64,000 bases of DNA from Roseobacter sp. GAI101 (GTDB taxonomy: Bacteria > Pseudomonadota > Alphaproteobacteria > Rhodobacterales > Rhodobacteraceae). The stretch is taken from the NCBI RefSeq assembly GCF_000156335.1, contig NZ_DS999213.1, positions 1,227,194-1,291,193 on the forward strand, given 5' to 3'. The notes under the pieces are model-generated. The model saw nothing but the letters and a program-made list of their open reading frames with translations. It had not been told where the DNA came from and searched no databases. Both the position numbers and the translations under genes were made by a program. Below are positions 9,442 to 18,348 of this stretch, piece by piece. The first letter of the stretch is position 1; each line of letters begins with the position of its first letter.

Positions 9442-10425
9442 TCAAGTTCCCGGCCCGTCAGACGTCGGGTCGGTTTGCGCATGTGCATGTGCATTCAGAA
9501 TGCGGTTCAACTCGGCCCGCTGCTCTGCCTCCAAATTCTCGCGCTGCTCGAGAACATAGGCCGCATCTGCGGCAATCTCTGCGCGCTCGTGGCTCAGGGT
9601 TTCTTCAATCGTGCGGCGGATTGATTGCGCGAGGGGCATCAGTTTCGGCATTACAGGTTGAATGCGTTTTGCAATCCGCCTGCGATCCTCACTGACCTTT
9701 GGCGCATTCGGTCCCCAGACCAGCTTGTCCTCACTCGGTTTTGGCCCGGACATCCAGCGCAAGACGGCACCGCCAAGCAAATCGATGCCGTCCACAAGCG
9801 TTTTCATCAAAGACACCACCTTTGTAAGCTTCGCCTCAGCGGTCACAACCTTTGCTTCAACATCCGCCAACTCAACTTCTGCCGCCGCCCGCTTTATCTT
9901 CTCCTCGTCCAAGGCCTGCGCTTCAGCCTGCCTTGCCGATTTCAGTGACCGAACCATCTCTTCAGTCTGGAGCAAGTCCTCCCTTTCCTTCTTAGCCGCC
10001 GACCGAAGGCGATCAAGCTTGTGGCCCTGCTCCGCAACCTCATCCTTAACCTGATCTCGTTCCAACGCAGCGCCCTCAACCTCCACCAACACATCAGCCA
10101 GCCCTGTCTTGGCCTTTTCTGTTTCCGCCCTCACTCCCTGCAATTTCCCGACCTCAGCACCCATCTCCTCCTTCACCTGCTGCAACTCTCCCGCCGCCGC
10201 TTGCGCTGTCTGAACAATATTTGCTGCCTTTTCTTCGATGAAGCCGAGCGTCGCTTCGGCATGAGCCCTCTCTTTGCAGGCGGCATCCGCTGCCCGCTCC
10301 TCTTCTTTACGGTGGCGCTCTGCCGCCGCCACCTCGCGCGTCGCGGCCTCTTTCCTGTGACGCGCCGCCTTTACTGCGCGTTTGCGCGATTTCCGGATCG
10401 TGGCCTTCTCGTCTCTGACAATCAT
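9442..10425 (-). CDS. Coiled-coil protein of unknown function
   Basis: 327 residues, very rich in Glu, Ala, Lys and Arg, with long heptad-like stretches from about residue 10 to 230 (for example REVAAAERHRKEEERAADAA and TAQAAAGELQQVKEEMGAE). A more ordered C-terminal part contains DGIDLLGGAVLRWMSG. No catalytic motif was recognised. It resembles the coiled-coil tails of mobilization or partition proteins, but that is only a resemblance. The ATG at 10425 is chosen because AGAGGTG lies six bases upstream; an upstream in-frame extension of 60 residues lacks such a site and looks like an unrelated fragment. It converges on the integrase with no spacer. Confidence 0.6.
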   Translation of the reverse strand: MIVRDEKATIRKSRKRAVKAARHRKEAATREVAAAERHRKEEERAADAACKERAHAEATLGFIEEKAANIVQTAQAAAGELQQVKEEMGAEVGKLQGVRAETEKAKTGLADVLVEVEGAALERDQVKDEVAEQGHKLDRLRSAAKKEREDLLQTEEMVRSLKSARQAEAQALDEEKIKRAAAEVELADVEAKVVTAEAKLTKVVSLMKTLVDGIDLLGGAVLRWMSGPKPSEDKLVWGPNAPKVSEDRRRIAKRIQPVMPKLMPLAQSIRRTIEETLSHERAEIAADAAYVLEQRENLEAEQRAELNRILNAHAHAQTDPTSDGPGT

Positions 10426-10672
10426 CCATTCACCTCTAAACTGATCGCGCCTCATAGCTACAGCCGCCCCTGGCCTTTGCCCTGTTCCCAAGATCAGATT
10501 GGCCAAGATCGAAAAGGCCTTGCCGTCAGACAAGGTGAAAGACCTACGCGCGTTTTTGGAGTGCCTGGGGCAGGACGCCGTGACATACATGAATGGATGA
10601 CGCATCAGCTGCTCGATGCGTGGGGCCCGTTTTCCTAATCATCGTGACAAATTTTTTCCGTAATCGCTCTAC

Positions 10673-10913
10673 ATGCAACCCGGTGACGCCGTCGATGACG
10701 AAGACGACACATCAGTGCCGTCCTCCGTGCTCGTCTCTGCGATATTGGTCCTGATTAGCTTGGTGATCTTGATGTTCGGCGCACGTTTTCTGGTTGATGA
10801 TTGCGGCATCACTGGCGCTGACCGCTCTGCTTTTGACCCGTCCAGTGATAGGCAGGGGCATCGGGTTGGTGGCGCTGATCGCATACGTTGTCTACGGTTG
10901 GCCTGCGCACTAA
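10673..10913 (+). pseudogene. Remnant of a CaCA-family Na+/Ca2+ exchanger
   Basis: The first reading frame gives an acidic loop (DDEDDT) followed by a membrane segment ending LMFGARFLVDD, as in the second half of YrbG-type exchangers. After a frame change the same DNA gives ALTALLLTRP, then GLVALIAYVVYGWPAH and a stop, as at the C-terminus of these exchangers. The conserved middle helices are missing, so the remnant has both an internal deletion and a frame change. Family assignment rests on these two short matches. Confidence 0.5.
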
Positions 10914-11098
10914 TTTAAGGGCTTTTAGCGGTCATCCGCTGCGTGGGGCACGAACAGCCGGTCTGATATGTGCTGCCATTCGCCGCATCACGCACTAAGT
11001 CACATACTGCGGACTAAGCGAGCTTTCGCAGAAAACTTGGAGTTTCTTCGCTTCTCAACGATCCACAGGAATTCAACGCTATGTGCTATTTTTCTGCT

Positions 11099-11305
11099 TC
11101 AACCTAATCTGATGTCTGAGACGGCCAATTCATCAAACAAAGAGGCCATGAATTTTGCATGTTTATCCAATCTGTCAAATGAGGCGTCATATGCGAGTGC
11201 AACGGATGCAATGTCTTCACTAAGCTCATACTGACCGAATTTTTTTGGTGACTTGGCAAGGTCGTACAGCACATCAATAATCCAATTTTTGTTCAAGATT
11301 TCCAT
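11099..11305 (-). CDS. Small hypothetical protein
   Basis: 68 residues beginning MEILNKNWIIDVLYDLAK, AT-richer than its surroundings. No family was recognised. The ATG at 11305 is preferred because AAGGGG lies nine bases upstream; another ATG three codons earlier sits directly on that site. The even amino-acid composition and good ribosome site support a real gene. Low GC suggests acquisition from elsewhere. Confidence 0.45.
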   Translation of the reverse strand: MEILNKNWIIDVLYDLAKSPKKFGQYELSEDIASVALAYDASFDRLDKHAKFMASLFDELAVSDIRLG

Positions 11306-11946
11306 AGGATACATCCCCTTTTTAGTAGATTCGCTCTCATTAATTAGTGATTAACCATGGTAAGAGCAGTAAGGTAGTGAACATCGGAACAGGACTAAAT
11401 CGCTGGGGGATACTTATTGTATCCTTAAGTATAGTTTGAATATAACGTTCAGGCCCTAACTTCTGGTTCGATGAATGCAGAACCGTCAACCGCTATAATT
11501 TCTTTGGCATGAGTGGGCTGATTTTGTTGAAAAACTCCGCCACCCAAAAATGGCGTCCAAAAACCGGAACATGGTTCTCGAAATGCAGGCCATTGCAAAT
11601 ATTGGCTACGGAACGGGCGGTTCAGCGGGAAGGTGTTCTGAGAATTCGATCGACTCTGAGCAGACACCGAGTTTTTCAACACAATCGGCTAAGACCGGAC
11701 CTTCGCACCGCGGCAGGGCCAAGCGCTGGTCGCACCCAAGCGTGGCGTCGCTCCCGGCCCTAAGCGGGCATTCAGGTTTGTTGCAGCGAAGGTCCGGTTG
11801 TCGTATTTTCCCCGTCAGATCTGGTGCAGCGCCTGATGGCGAAAGCTTTGAGGATTTAGCGGTGACCTCTTGGTCGAATGGCTGAATCGTTGTGAAAACC
11901 GGCTTGAGCTTGCGCAATGGTGAACTTGTGCTATCAGACCTTCATC
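11306..11946. other. Gene-poor stretch with MITE-like element and dispersed repeats
   Basis: No convincing gene. Contains an AT-rich left part, the inverted-repeat element at 11517-11689, and two copies of the window's dispersed GC-rich repeat: one reading GACCGGACCTTCGC near 11693 and one in the opposite sense, GCAGCGAAGGTCCGG, near 11780. Confidence 0.5.
11517..11689. mobile_element. MITE-like element or IS remnant with 23-bp terminal inverted repeats
   Basis: The left end GCTGATTTTGTTGAAAAACT (plus CCG) and the reverse complement of the right end, GCCGATTGTGTTGAAAAACT (plus CGG), match at 20 of 23 positions and enclose about 173 bp with no transposase. The TTGTTGAAAAACTC ends resemble ends or flanks of transposases common in alphaproteobacteria. 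No clear target duplication was seen. Confidence 0.45.
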
Positions 11947-12306
11947 ATGGAACGGCTTTTTCGCATATGGCCTTTGCGCGTCGCGGTAACGCTGCTGGTT
12001 CTCGCCTTGGCGAGTTCAGGGTTCGCGCATCGTTTCGCCACCCCGGATGATCAGGCCGCAGCCGCCTACATGCAGGCCTTTGGTCTGGATGCGGGCGCGA
12101 TCTGCGGCGATGTCGAGGGTGACGGTGCCGCGTCGGATTGCGAAGCCTGCCGTCTGCACGCAGCCATGTCCCTGCCTGTCCGGGCAATTTCCGAGATTGT
12201 GATCCAGCTTTCGCTTGATCCGGCCGAGTGGACGTCGGCCCCACCCGTTCCGCACGCGCTGACCGCCGAAGCCACCCGCCCGGCACGGGCCCCGCCAACC
12301 GTCTGA
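11947..12306 (+). CDS. Small secreted/membrane DUF2946-like protein
   Basis: 119 residues with an N-terminal hydrophobic segment (VAVTLLVLALASSGFAH), a central CEACRLHAAM motif and a Pro/Ala-rich tail. It resembles short DUF2946-type proteins that accompany periplasmic copper genes. It is the first gene of a likely operon with mbnP, mbnH and the PCuAC gene. The ATG at 11947 is taken; an in-frame start ten codons upstream would precede a less plausible signal segment. A metal-related role comes from context only. Confidence 0.6.
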   Translation: MERLFRIWPLRVAVTLLVLALASSGFAHRFATPDDQAAAAYMQAFGLDAGAICGDVEGDGAASDCEACRLHAAMSLPVRAISEIVIQLSLDPAEWTSAPPVPHALTAEATRPARAPPTV

Positions 12307-12370
12307 GTTTTCCGATCCTTTCGTAAAACACGCCCGGCCTGTCGCCGGGATCAGACAGTTGGAGACCACA

Positions 12371-13201
12371 ATGAAGAAATTCGCAATTCTCGCGGCGCTT
12401 GTCGCGACCCCGGCCTTTGCCGATCAACCCGTAACCATCAATTTCGCCGCCGAGATCGGCGGGCAGCCCTTTGCCTGTGATGCCACATATGCTGGCCTTG
12501 GCAGCACCGGTGCCGCCGTTCGTGGCGCTGATTTCCGGCTCTATGTCAGCGATGTGGCGATGGTTGCCGCCGATGGCAGCCGCGCGTCTGTGACGCTGGA
12601 CGCAAGCGATTGGCAACATGCAGGCGTGGCGCTGCTGGATTTCGAGGATGGCCGCGCCGCCTGCGCCAATGGCACCGCGCCGATGAACACCGCGTTGCAG
12701 GGCACCGTTGCGGCGGGCGACTACATCGGCGTCGCCTTTAAGGTCGGCGTGCCGTTCGAGATGAACCATGGCGACCCGACCACGGCACCGTCGCCGCTGA
12801 ACCTGACCTCAATGTTCTGGAACTGGCGTGGCGGCTATAAATTCATACGGATCGACATGGTTCCGACCGACCGCAGCAAAGACGGGCCGAAGGGCTGGTT
12901 CCTGCACCTTGGGTCCACCATGTGCGCATCCGAGGGCAAGACCGATGCCCCCGAGGCCCCTTGCAAGAACCCCAACCTGATGGAGATCACGCTGGACGGG
13001 TTCGCCCCGGCGACGCAGACCGTCGTGATCGACCCGTCAGATGTGGTGGCGGGTGCCGATCTGCGCGTCAATGCGGCAGATACCTCGCCCGGGTGCATGT
13101 CCTTTTCCGGCGATGCGGATTGCATGACGGTGATGGCAAAGCTGGGGTTCAGCTATGGCGACCTGCCGGCCACCGATCAAGCCCTGATCCGCGGGCGCTG
13201 A
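12371..13201 (+). CDS. mbnP: MbnP-family protein (metallo-mystery pair, four-Cys motif)
   Basis: Periplasmic copper-binding partner protein, 276 residues, with signal peptide MKKFAILAALVATPAFA. Family features visible: conserved Cys in FACDATY, MCASEGK, APCKNP and GCMSF, the segment MFWNWRGGYKFIRIDM, and WFLHLGST. In characterised systems the adjacent di-heme MbnH oxidises a Trp of MbnP to kynurenine, creating a copper site; the FWNW segment is a plausible location but that is inference. The ATG at 12371 follows GGAG with good spacing. It is directly upstream of mbnH (3-bp gap), as expected for the pair. Confidence 0.9.
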   Translation: MKKFAILAALVATPAFADQPVTINFAAEIGGQPFACDATYAGLGSTGAAVRGADFRLYVSDVAMVAADGSRASVTLDASDWQHAGVALLDFEDGRAACANGTAPMNTALQGTVAAGDYIGVAFKVGVPFEMNHGDPTTAPSPLNLTSMFWNWRGGYKFIRIDMVPTDRSKDGPKGWFLHLGSTMCASEGKTDAPEAPCKNPNLMEITLDGFAPATQTVVIDPSDVVAGADLRVNAADTSPGCMSFSGDADCMTVMAKLGFSYGDLPATDQALIRGR

Positions 13202-13204
13202 GCC

Positions 13205-14320
13205 ATGCGACACGCCGCGCTTGGCGTGGTGCTGGCGCTTTTGGCCGGGGCTGTGATGGCCCCGGCCCAGGCCGAAGGGGGTTTCGACTGGCCCTTGCCG
13301 GACTGGATGCCGCGCCCGCCCGTGCCCGAGGACAACCCGATGAGCGCCGTCAAGGTCGAGCTTGGCAGGCACCTGTTCTATGACGCCCGCCTGTCAGGCG
13401 ATGGCACGGTGGCTTGTGCCTCGTGCCATGACCCCGCGCGTGCCTTTACCGACGGGCGCGACCGGGCGGTTGGCATTCATGGCACAGTCGGCAACCTGAA
13501 CGCGCCCAGCCTTGCCAATGTGGCCTATCTGCCTGTGAACGCTTGGGCCAATCCGCATATGACCTCGCTTGAATTTCAGGCGCTGGTGCCGCTGTTCGGT
13601 GACGCCCCGGACGAAATGGGCGCAACCGGACAAGAATCGCGCATTTTCGCCACTCTCGCGACAGACCCTAATTACAGCAGGGCTTTCGCCGCCGCCTTCC
13701 CCGACCGGCCCGGCCCCGATCTTTTCACCGTGACGCGCGCGCTGGCGGCGTTCCAGCGCAGCCTCACGTCGTTTGACAGCCCCTATGACCGGTTCAAATA
13801 CGGCGGCGATCTGGACGCGCTGTCAGAGGCCGCCAAACGGGGCGAGCAACTGTTCTTTGACCATCGTTTCGAGTGCTATCACTGCCATCAGGGGGTGCTG
13901 TTTACCGACAATTTCCAGCGCGAGGGCAGCCCCTGGGTCGAAACCGGTTTTCACAACACCGGACTATACGCCGATTATCCCGCAACCGCGCCGGGCCGGA
14001 TCGAAATCACGGGCGAGCCCGGTGATGCCGGACTGTTCCGCACGCCAAGCCTGCGCAATGTCGCGGTGACGGCACCCTATATGCATGACGGGTCGATCGC
14101 CGATCTACGTGGCGTGCTGGCGCATTACGCGCGCGGCGGACGCGAAGGGCATGCCAATCAGGACGGTATGATCGTCGGCTTTCAGGCGTCCGAGGCGGAA
14201 ATCGATGACATCCTCGCCTTTCTGAACAGCCTGACCGACGAGACATTCCTGACCAACCCCGCCCATGCCGACCCATGGCCCGATGATCACCTCGCCCGGA
14301 TCAACCGGGCAGCCCCATAA
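13205..14320 (+). CDS. mbnH: MbnH-family di-heme enzyme (MauG/cytochrome c peroxidase-like)
   Basis: Periplasmic di-heme c enzyme of 371 residues with an N-terminal signal peptide (cleavage after AQA). Two heme-attachment motifs are visible: CASCH (71-75) and CYHCH (224-228). The C-terminal TPSLRNVAVTAPYMHDGS is typical of the bacterial cytochrome c peroxidase/MauG superfamily. In MbnPH pairs it performs oxidative modification of the MbnP partner. No methanobactin precursor or biosynthesis gene is seen, so this belongs to the wider stand-alone MbnPH group. Confidence 0.9.
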   Translation: MRHAALGVVLALLAGAVMAPAQAEGGFDWPLPDWMPRPPVPEDNPMSAVKVELGRHLFYDARLSGDGTVACASCHDPARAFTDGRDRAVGIHGTVGNLNAPSLANVAYLPVNAWANPHMTSLEFQALVPLFGDAPDEMGATGQESRIFATLATDPNYSRAFAAAFPDRPGPDLFTVTRALAAFQRSLTSFDSPYDRFKYGGDLDALSEAAKRGEQLFFDHRFECYHCHQGVLFTDNFQREGSPWVETGFHNTGLYADYPATAPGRIEITGEPGDAGLFRTPSLRNVAVTAPYMHDGSIADLRGVLAHYARGGREGHANQDGMIVGFQASEAEIDDILAFLNSLTDETFLTNPAHADPWPDDHLARINRAAP

Positions 14321-14343
14321 AGCCCCATAGAGAAAGGACAACA

Positions 14344-14811
14344 ATGAAACACGCTCTTATCGCCCTGCTGATGCTGGCAACACCCGCCATGGCCCATGAC
14401 CAGATGGCCGGCACGCTGCATATCATCCACCCATCGATCCCGTTGCCCGCTGGCATGGCCAAATCCGCCGCGGGCTATGTCACCATATCGAACGAGGGCG
14501 AAAGCCCCGAGGAGCTGGTAGGCGTGCGCAGCCCCTTTGCGGCCTCGACGACCCTGCACACGACCCTTTTTGAGGACGGCATCGCCAAGATGCGCCCGCT
14601 GATCGGCGTCACCATTGCGCCGGGTGAGGTCATCAACCTTGAACCCGGCGGGATGCATGTGATGTTCATGGGCCTGACCGGCACGGTCGCCGAGGGCGAC
14701 ATGATCCCCGCCACGCTGATTTTTCGCAACGCTGGCGAAGTCGCGGTGGAATTCATGGTCGACCCCGCTGATGGCGTCGACCATTCGACGATGGACCATT
14801 CCGGGTACTGA
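14344..14811 (+). CDS. PCu(A)C periplasmic copper chaperone
   Basis: 155 residues with signal peptide MKHALIALLMLATPAMA. The conserved pattern of this family is present: HTTLFEDGIAKMRPL (His and Met) followed about 20 residues later by PGGMHVMFMGL (Met, His, Met). PCuAC binds Cu(I) and helps load the CuA site of cytochrome oxidase or passes copper to other carriers. A His/Met tail (VDHSTMDHSGY) may add a second site. It follows mbnH by 23 bp with an AGAAAGGAC ribosome site, so the whole set is probably one transcript. Confidence 0.92.
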   Translation: MKHALIALLMLATPAMAHDQMAGTLHIIHPSIPLPAGMAKSAAGYVTISNEGESPEELVGVRSPFAASTTLHTTLFEDGIAKMRPLIGVTIAPGEVINLEPGGMHVMFMGLTGTVAEGDMIPATLIFRNAGEVAVEFMVDPADGVDHSTMDHSGY

Positions 14812-14814
14812 CGG

Positions 14815-15189
14815 ATGCATCTGGTCGGCATCATAACGCGCGCGCTGCTGCTTTTGGCGCTTCTCGGCATCGGATCGGTGCCCGAGGGGATGATGCGCGC
14901 GGGTGGGGCCGACGGGATGCGTCTTGTCCTTTGCACGACGGAAGGTCCGCAAGAGGTCTGGCTGTCAGACGATGGCCGGACAACACCGATAAACGAACAC
15001 GACAACGAACATGACCGCCCCCACTGCGTTCAGGTATCCATCGGCAGCGTCGATCTGACACCGCCGCAGCCTGTTGCCGTGGCGCTCCGATTGCGGCTGA
15101 CTGAACTGATCAGCAGCGGTGAGGCTCTGCCCACGGGTCAGACCGCACGCTCATACAATCGCGCCCGCGCGCCGCCCCGGTTCGCCTGA
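14815..15189 (+). CDS. DUF2946-like small protein
   Basis: 124 residues with an N-terminal hydrophobic helix (ALLLLALLGIGSVPEGMMR), a LVLCTTEG motif, a His/Asp-rich middle (NEHDNEHDRPHC) and a C-terminus with repeated Arg/Pro. This layout matches DUF2946, often found with copper uptake genes. It begins three bases after the PCuAC stop. Biochemical function unknown; last gene before a probable terminator. Confidence 0.7.
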   Translation: MHLVGIITRALLLLALLGIGSVPEGMMRAGGADGMRLVLCTTEGPQEVWLSDDGRTTPINEHDNEHDRPHCVQVSIGSVDLTPPQPVAVALRLRLTELISSGEALPTGQTARSYNRARAPPRFA

Positions 15190-15200
15190 TCCATCAGCCC

Positions 15201-15224
15201 GGGGGCAATGCGCCCTCTTTTTCT
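15201..15224 (+). terminator. Probable rho-independent terminator after the copper operon
   Basis: Six-base-pair stem (GGGGGC with GCCCTC, one G-U pair) with loop AATGC followed by a T-rich run TTTTTCT, 11 bp after the DUF2946 stop. It separates the copper genes from the ABC transporter genes. Confidence 0.5.
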
Positions 15225-15357
15225 ACCCTGAAACAAGGCTGAACCGCGTGGCTGCGGGGTTTTCCCCATGGCCCCATCCTGCGGCGCAACCTTTGCCTGA
15301 ACGCATGACAGCGGCGGATCGCGCCGTTGCAAAACTAACAATCCAAAAGGACACCGA

Positions 15358-16440
15358 ATGAAACTGGTTTTGACAAGCTGCCTCACCGCATTGGTGGGCA
15401 CGACCGCAATGGCACAGATTACCATCACCGATCTGCGCGACCGAACCGTAACACTGGAGGCCCCCGCCGAGCGGGTGATGTTGGGCTTCTATTATGAGGA
15501 CTACCTTGCCGTCGCAGGCGATGGCGCAGTCGACAAGATCGTCGGCCTGTCGCGTGGTCCCTGGGCCGAGTGGCGGCCCAGGCAATGGGAAGCCTACACC
15601 CAGACCTTTCCGCAACTGAACGATCTGCGGGATGTAGGCGATACGGAATCGTCCACATTCTCGATCGAAAGCGCCATAGCAACCGATCCGGACCTCGTGA
15701 TCCTTGCCGGTTGGCAATATGATGCCTTGGGTGAAACGGCTGGGCAATTCGACACGGCAGGTATCCCGGTTCTGGTGCTTGATTACAATGCGCAGACCCT
15801 GGAAGCGCATCTTGCGTCAACCCGTGCCTTGGGTCTGGCGATGGGCACTTCTGACAGGGCCAACGCCTTGGCCACCCTTTATGCAGAAAAGACCGCTGAT
15901 ACCGAAGCCCGTCTTGCCCGATCGGACGCGCGGCCGAAGGTCTACGTCGAGCTGGCACAGAAGGGTCCGGACGAGATTGGCAATTCATATGCAGGGGGCA
16001 TGTGGGGCGGTATCATCGACCGGCTCCAAGGGCAGAACATCGCCAATGGCCAGATCGAAAACTGGGGTCCGCTGTCACCGGAATACGTGCTGGCTGAAGC
16101 GCCCGAGGTCATCCTGCTGTCTGGCTCGGAATGGCTGAACCGTCCCGCTGCCGTGCCGTTGGGGTTCGGGGCCGATAAGGGTTTGGCGCAGCAACGGATC
16201 GACGCCTACAAAGCCCGCGCCGGATGGTCGGATCTGCCTGCGGTTCAAAATGGCAAAGTCTATGGCATCTATCATGGCGGTACACGCACGCTGTCTGATT
16301 TCGCCTATTTCCGTTTTCTCGGAAAAGCGCTGCATCCCGAGGCCTTTGCCGATGTCGATCCAGAGGCAGAACTGGCACAGTTCTACGCTGACTGGCTGCC
16401 GATCGAGCCAGTTGGAACTTTCGTGATGCACGCGGAATGA
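15358..16440 (+). CDS. ABC transporter substrate-binding protein, FecB/siderophore class
   Basis: Periplasmic binding protein of 360 residues with signal peptide MKLVLTSCLTALVGTTAMA. It has the TroA/FecB-type two-lobe signatures ITDLRDRTVTLEAPAERVM, DPDLVILAGWQYDAL and ENWGPLSPEYVLAEAPEVI. The substrate is normally an iron(III)-siderophore, heme or cobalamin; nothing here decides which. It overlaps the permease by ATGA. No TonB-dependent receptor is nearby. Confidence 0.88.
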   Translation: MKLVLTSCLTALVGTTAMAQITITDLRDRTVTLEAPAERVMLGFYYEDYLAVAGDGAVDKIVGLSRGPWAEWRPRQWEAYTQTFPQLNDLRDVGDTESSTFSIESAIATDPDLVILAGWQYDALGETAGQFDTAGIPVLVLDYNAQTLEAHLASTRALGLAMGTSDRANALATLYAEKTADTEARLARSDARPKVYVELAQKGPDEIGNSYAGGMWGGIIDRLQGQNIANGQIENWGPLSPEYVLAEAPEVILLSGSEWLNRPAAVPLGFGADKGLAQQRIDAYKARAGWSDLPAVQNGKVYGIYHGGTRTLSDFAYFRFLGKALHPEAFADVDPEAELAQFYADWLPIEPVGTFVMHAE

Positions 16441-17480
16441 GTGATCTCGCCAGTGACCAGAGCGCCGCAAAGCGCTTTGGTTTCGGTCAGGCGGGGGCGG
16501 TAAGCGCCGCCCTCGCACTCCTGATCTGTCTGATGGTGGCCGACCTTGTCACCGGTCCGGCGGGATTACCGCTGGATGACGTGCTGCGCGGGCTGATGGA
16601 CGGGCCTGCAGCCGAGGATCGCCGGTTGGCCGTGATCCTGTGGCACCTGCGGATGCCACAAACGATCATGGCGGCCCTGGTTGGCTGCACGTTGGGGATT
16701 GCAGGCCTGATGATGCAGACGATCCTGAACAACCCGCTTGCCAGCCCCTATACGCTGGGGTTTTCCGCCGCCGCAGGTTTCGGTGCGGCCCTGGTCATTC
16801 TGTTCGGCTCTGCCCTGCCGGTGGCCATGTGGATCGGCGTACCGCTTGCGGCCTTTGCCGCGACGTTGACTGCTGCAGCGCTGGTGTATCTGGTCGCGCG
16901 CTATCGCGGCGCGTCACCCGAGATGCTGGTGCTGGCGGGCATCGCTGTGCTCTTTCTGTTTCAATCGTTGCAATCACTGCTGCAATTCATGGCCGCGCCC
17001 GAAGTGCTGCAACAGATCGTGTTCTGGCTTTTTGGCAGCCTGCTCAAGGCCAGTTGGACCAGCGTGAAGGTGATGAGCGTTATTCTGGTGGTCACCTTAC
17101 CTTTTATCCTGCGCGAGGTCTGGAACCTGACCGCGCTGCGCCTTGGCGATGGCAATGCCGCCAGCCTTGGCCTGAATGTCGAAGCCCTGCGCCGCCGTGT
17201 TCTGATCCTGGTTGCCCTTCTGACGGCGGGCGCGGTCAGCTTCACTGGAACCATCGGGTTCGTTGGCCTGATTGCACCGCATGTCGGGCGGGCGCTGGTG
17301 GGCGAGGATCACCGCTTTGGCCTGCCGATGGCGGGCATCATGGGTGCGGTGGTGCTGGTCGCGGCTTCTGTCATCGGGAAAGCAATCTCGCCCGGTGCCG
17401 TGATCCCGGTCGGCATCATCACCGCAATCGCCGGCATCCCGATGTTGCTGGCGATCATTCTGTTGAAGGGAAAAAGATGA
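16437..17480 (+). CDS. ABC transporter permease, FecCD/BtuC family
   Basis: 347-residue polytopic membrane protein with about ten helices. Family motifs include LRMPQTIMAALVGCTLGIAG, NNPLASPYTLG and FVGLIAPHVGRALVGEDHR near the C-terminus (the coupling segment). It is translationally coupled to its neighbours: its start overlaps the binding-protein stop and its stop overlaps the ATPase start. Confidence 0.92.
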   Translation: MSDLASDQSAAKRFGFGQAGAVSAALALLICLMVADLVTGPAGLPLDDVLRGLMDGPAAEDRRLAVILWHLRMPQTIMAALVGCTLGIAGLMMQTILNNPLASPYTLGFSAAAGFGAALVILFGSALPVAMWIGVPLAAFAATLTAAALVYLVARYRGASPEMLVLAGIAVLFLFQSLQSLLQFMAAPEVLQQIVFWLFGSLLKASWTSVKVMSVILVVTLPFILREVWNLTALRLGDGNAASLGLNVEALRRRVLILVALLTAGAVSFTGTIGFVGLIAPHVGRALVGEDHRFGLPMAGIMGAVVLVAASVIGKAISPGAVIPVGIITAIAGIPMLLAIILLKGKR

Positions 17481-18223
17481 GCCTGATTCTTGAGGGTTTC
17501 ACCGTGGATGCGGGCCGCCGCCGACTGTTGCACATTGATGCGCTGGATCTGCCGTCAACCGGGCTGATCGCCGTGATCGGCCCGAACGGCGCTGGTAAGT
17601 CAACGCTGCTCGGGGCACTGGCCGGAGTGATCGCGCATCGCGGCACAAAAAGTCTGGACGGCGATTGGCCCGCGCCGGAACGCATCGGGTTCATGCCGCA
17701 GAATTTCGCAGTTTCGGCGGCCATGAGCGCGGCCGATTGCGTGCTGCTTGGACGGCGCGAGAGACTGGGCTGGCGTGTCACCGCACAGGACCGCGCAGAG
17801 GTTGCCCGCGCACTCGCAGCTCTGGACCTCAGCGCGCTGTCTGATCGTCGGATGGATCGCCTGTCCGGCGGCCAGCAACAGCGCGTTCTGCTGGCGCAAC
17901 GCCTGATCCGTGACCCGCGCGTACTGATCCTCGATGAACCCACCAGCGCGCTTGACATGCACCACCAGCTCGAAGTTCTCGACCACCTGCGCGCCCTCGC
18001 GTCCGAACGGCTGGTCCTTGCCGCCTTGCATGACCTCACCCTCGCAGCGCGCCATGCCGACCATATTGTTTTTCTCGACAACGGAGAACTGGTCATCGCG
18101 GGTCCCACCGCAGAGGTGCTGCGCCCCGCAAGCCTCAACCACGCCTACCGCATCGACAGCGAGATACTTACGGACCGCAATGGCGGAGCGGTCATCGTGG
18201 CCCACCGTACCGTGTCGAACTGA
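17477..18223 (+). CDS. ABC transporter ATP-binding protein, FecE class
   Basis: 248 residues. Walker A GPNGAGKST, Q-loop PQNF, signature LSGGQQQRVLLAQRL, Walker B VLILDEPTSALD and switch His in ALHDLTLAARH are all present. It completes a three-gene FecBCD-type importer. The ATG at 17477 overlaps the permease stop. Downstream sequence carries a dispersed repeat (GCAGCGAAGGTCTG near 18272) and no further gene of the operon. Confidence 0.93.
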   Translation: MSLILEGFTVDAGRRRLLHIDALDLPSTGLIAVIGPNGAGKSTLLGALAGVIAHRGTKSLDGDWPAPERIGFMPQNFAVSAAMSAADCVLLGRRERLGWRVTAQDRAEVARALAALDLSALSDRRMDRLSGGQQQRVLLAQRLIRDPRVLILDEPTSALDMHHQLEVLDHLRALASERLVLAALHDLTLAARHADHIVFLDNGELVIAGPTAEVLRPASLNHAYRIDSEILTDRNGGAVIVAHRTVSN

Positions 18224-18348
18224 GCGATCTGGCAAGTGCTCCAATGCTTCTCTGCCGTTCGTCCTTGATGCAGCGAAGGTCTGTTTTCCGCCAACATGGC
18301 ACATTACCCGGACAAACCTGATACCCGCTGAAGCGCGAGATCCCCCGC

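Noticed and set aside
10426..10605. 60-codon extension of the coiled-coil gene
   Set aside because: A good ribosome site exists only before 10425. The extension (ILGTGQRPGAAVAMRRDQFR) faintly resembles an integrase piece but is too short to call.
15225..15357. Cobalamin riboswitch before the FecBCD genes
   Set aside because: GC-rich and structured-looking, but I could not find the conserved B12-box sequence or expected stems.
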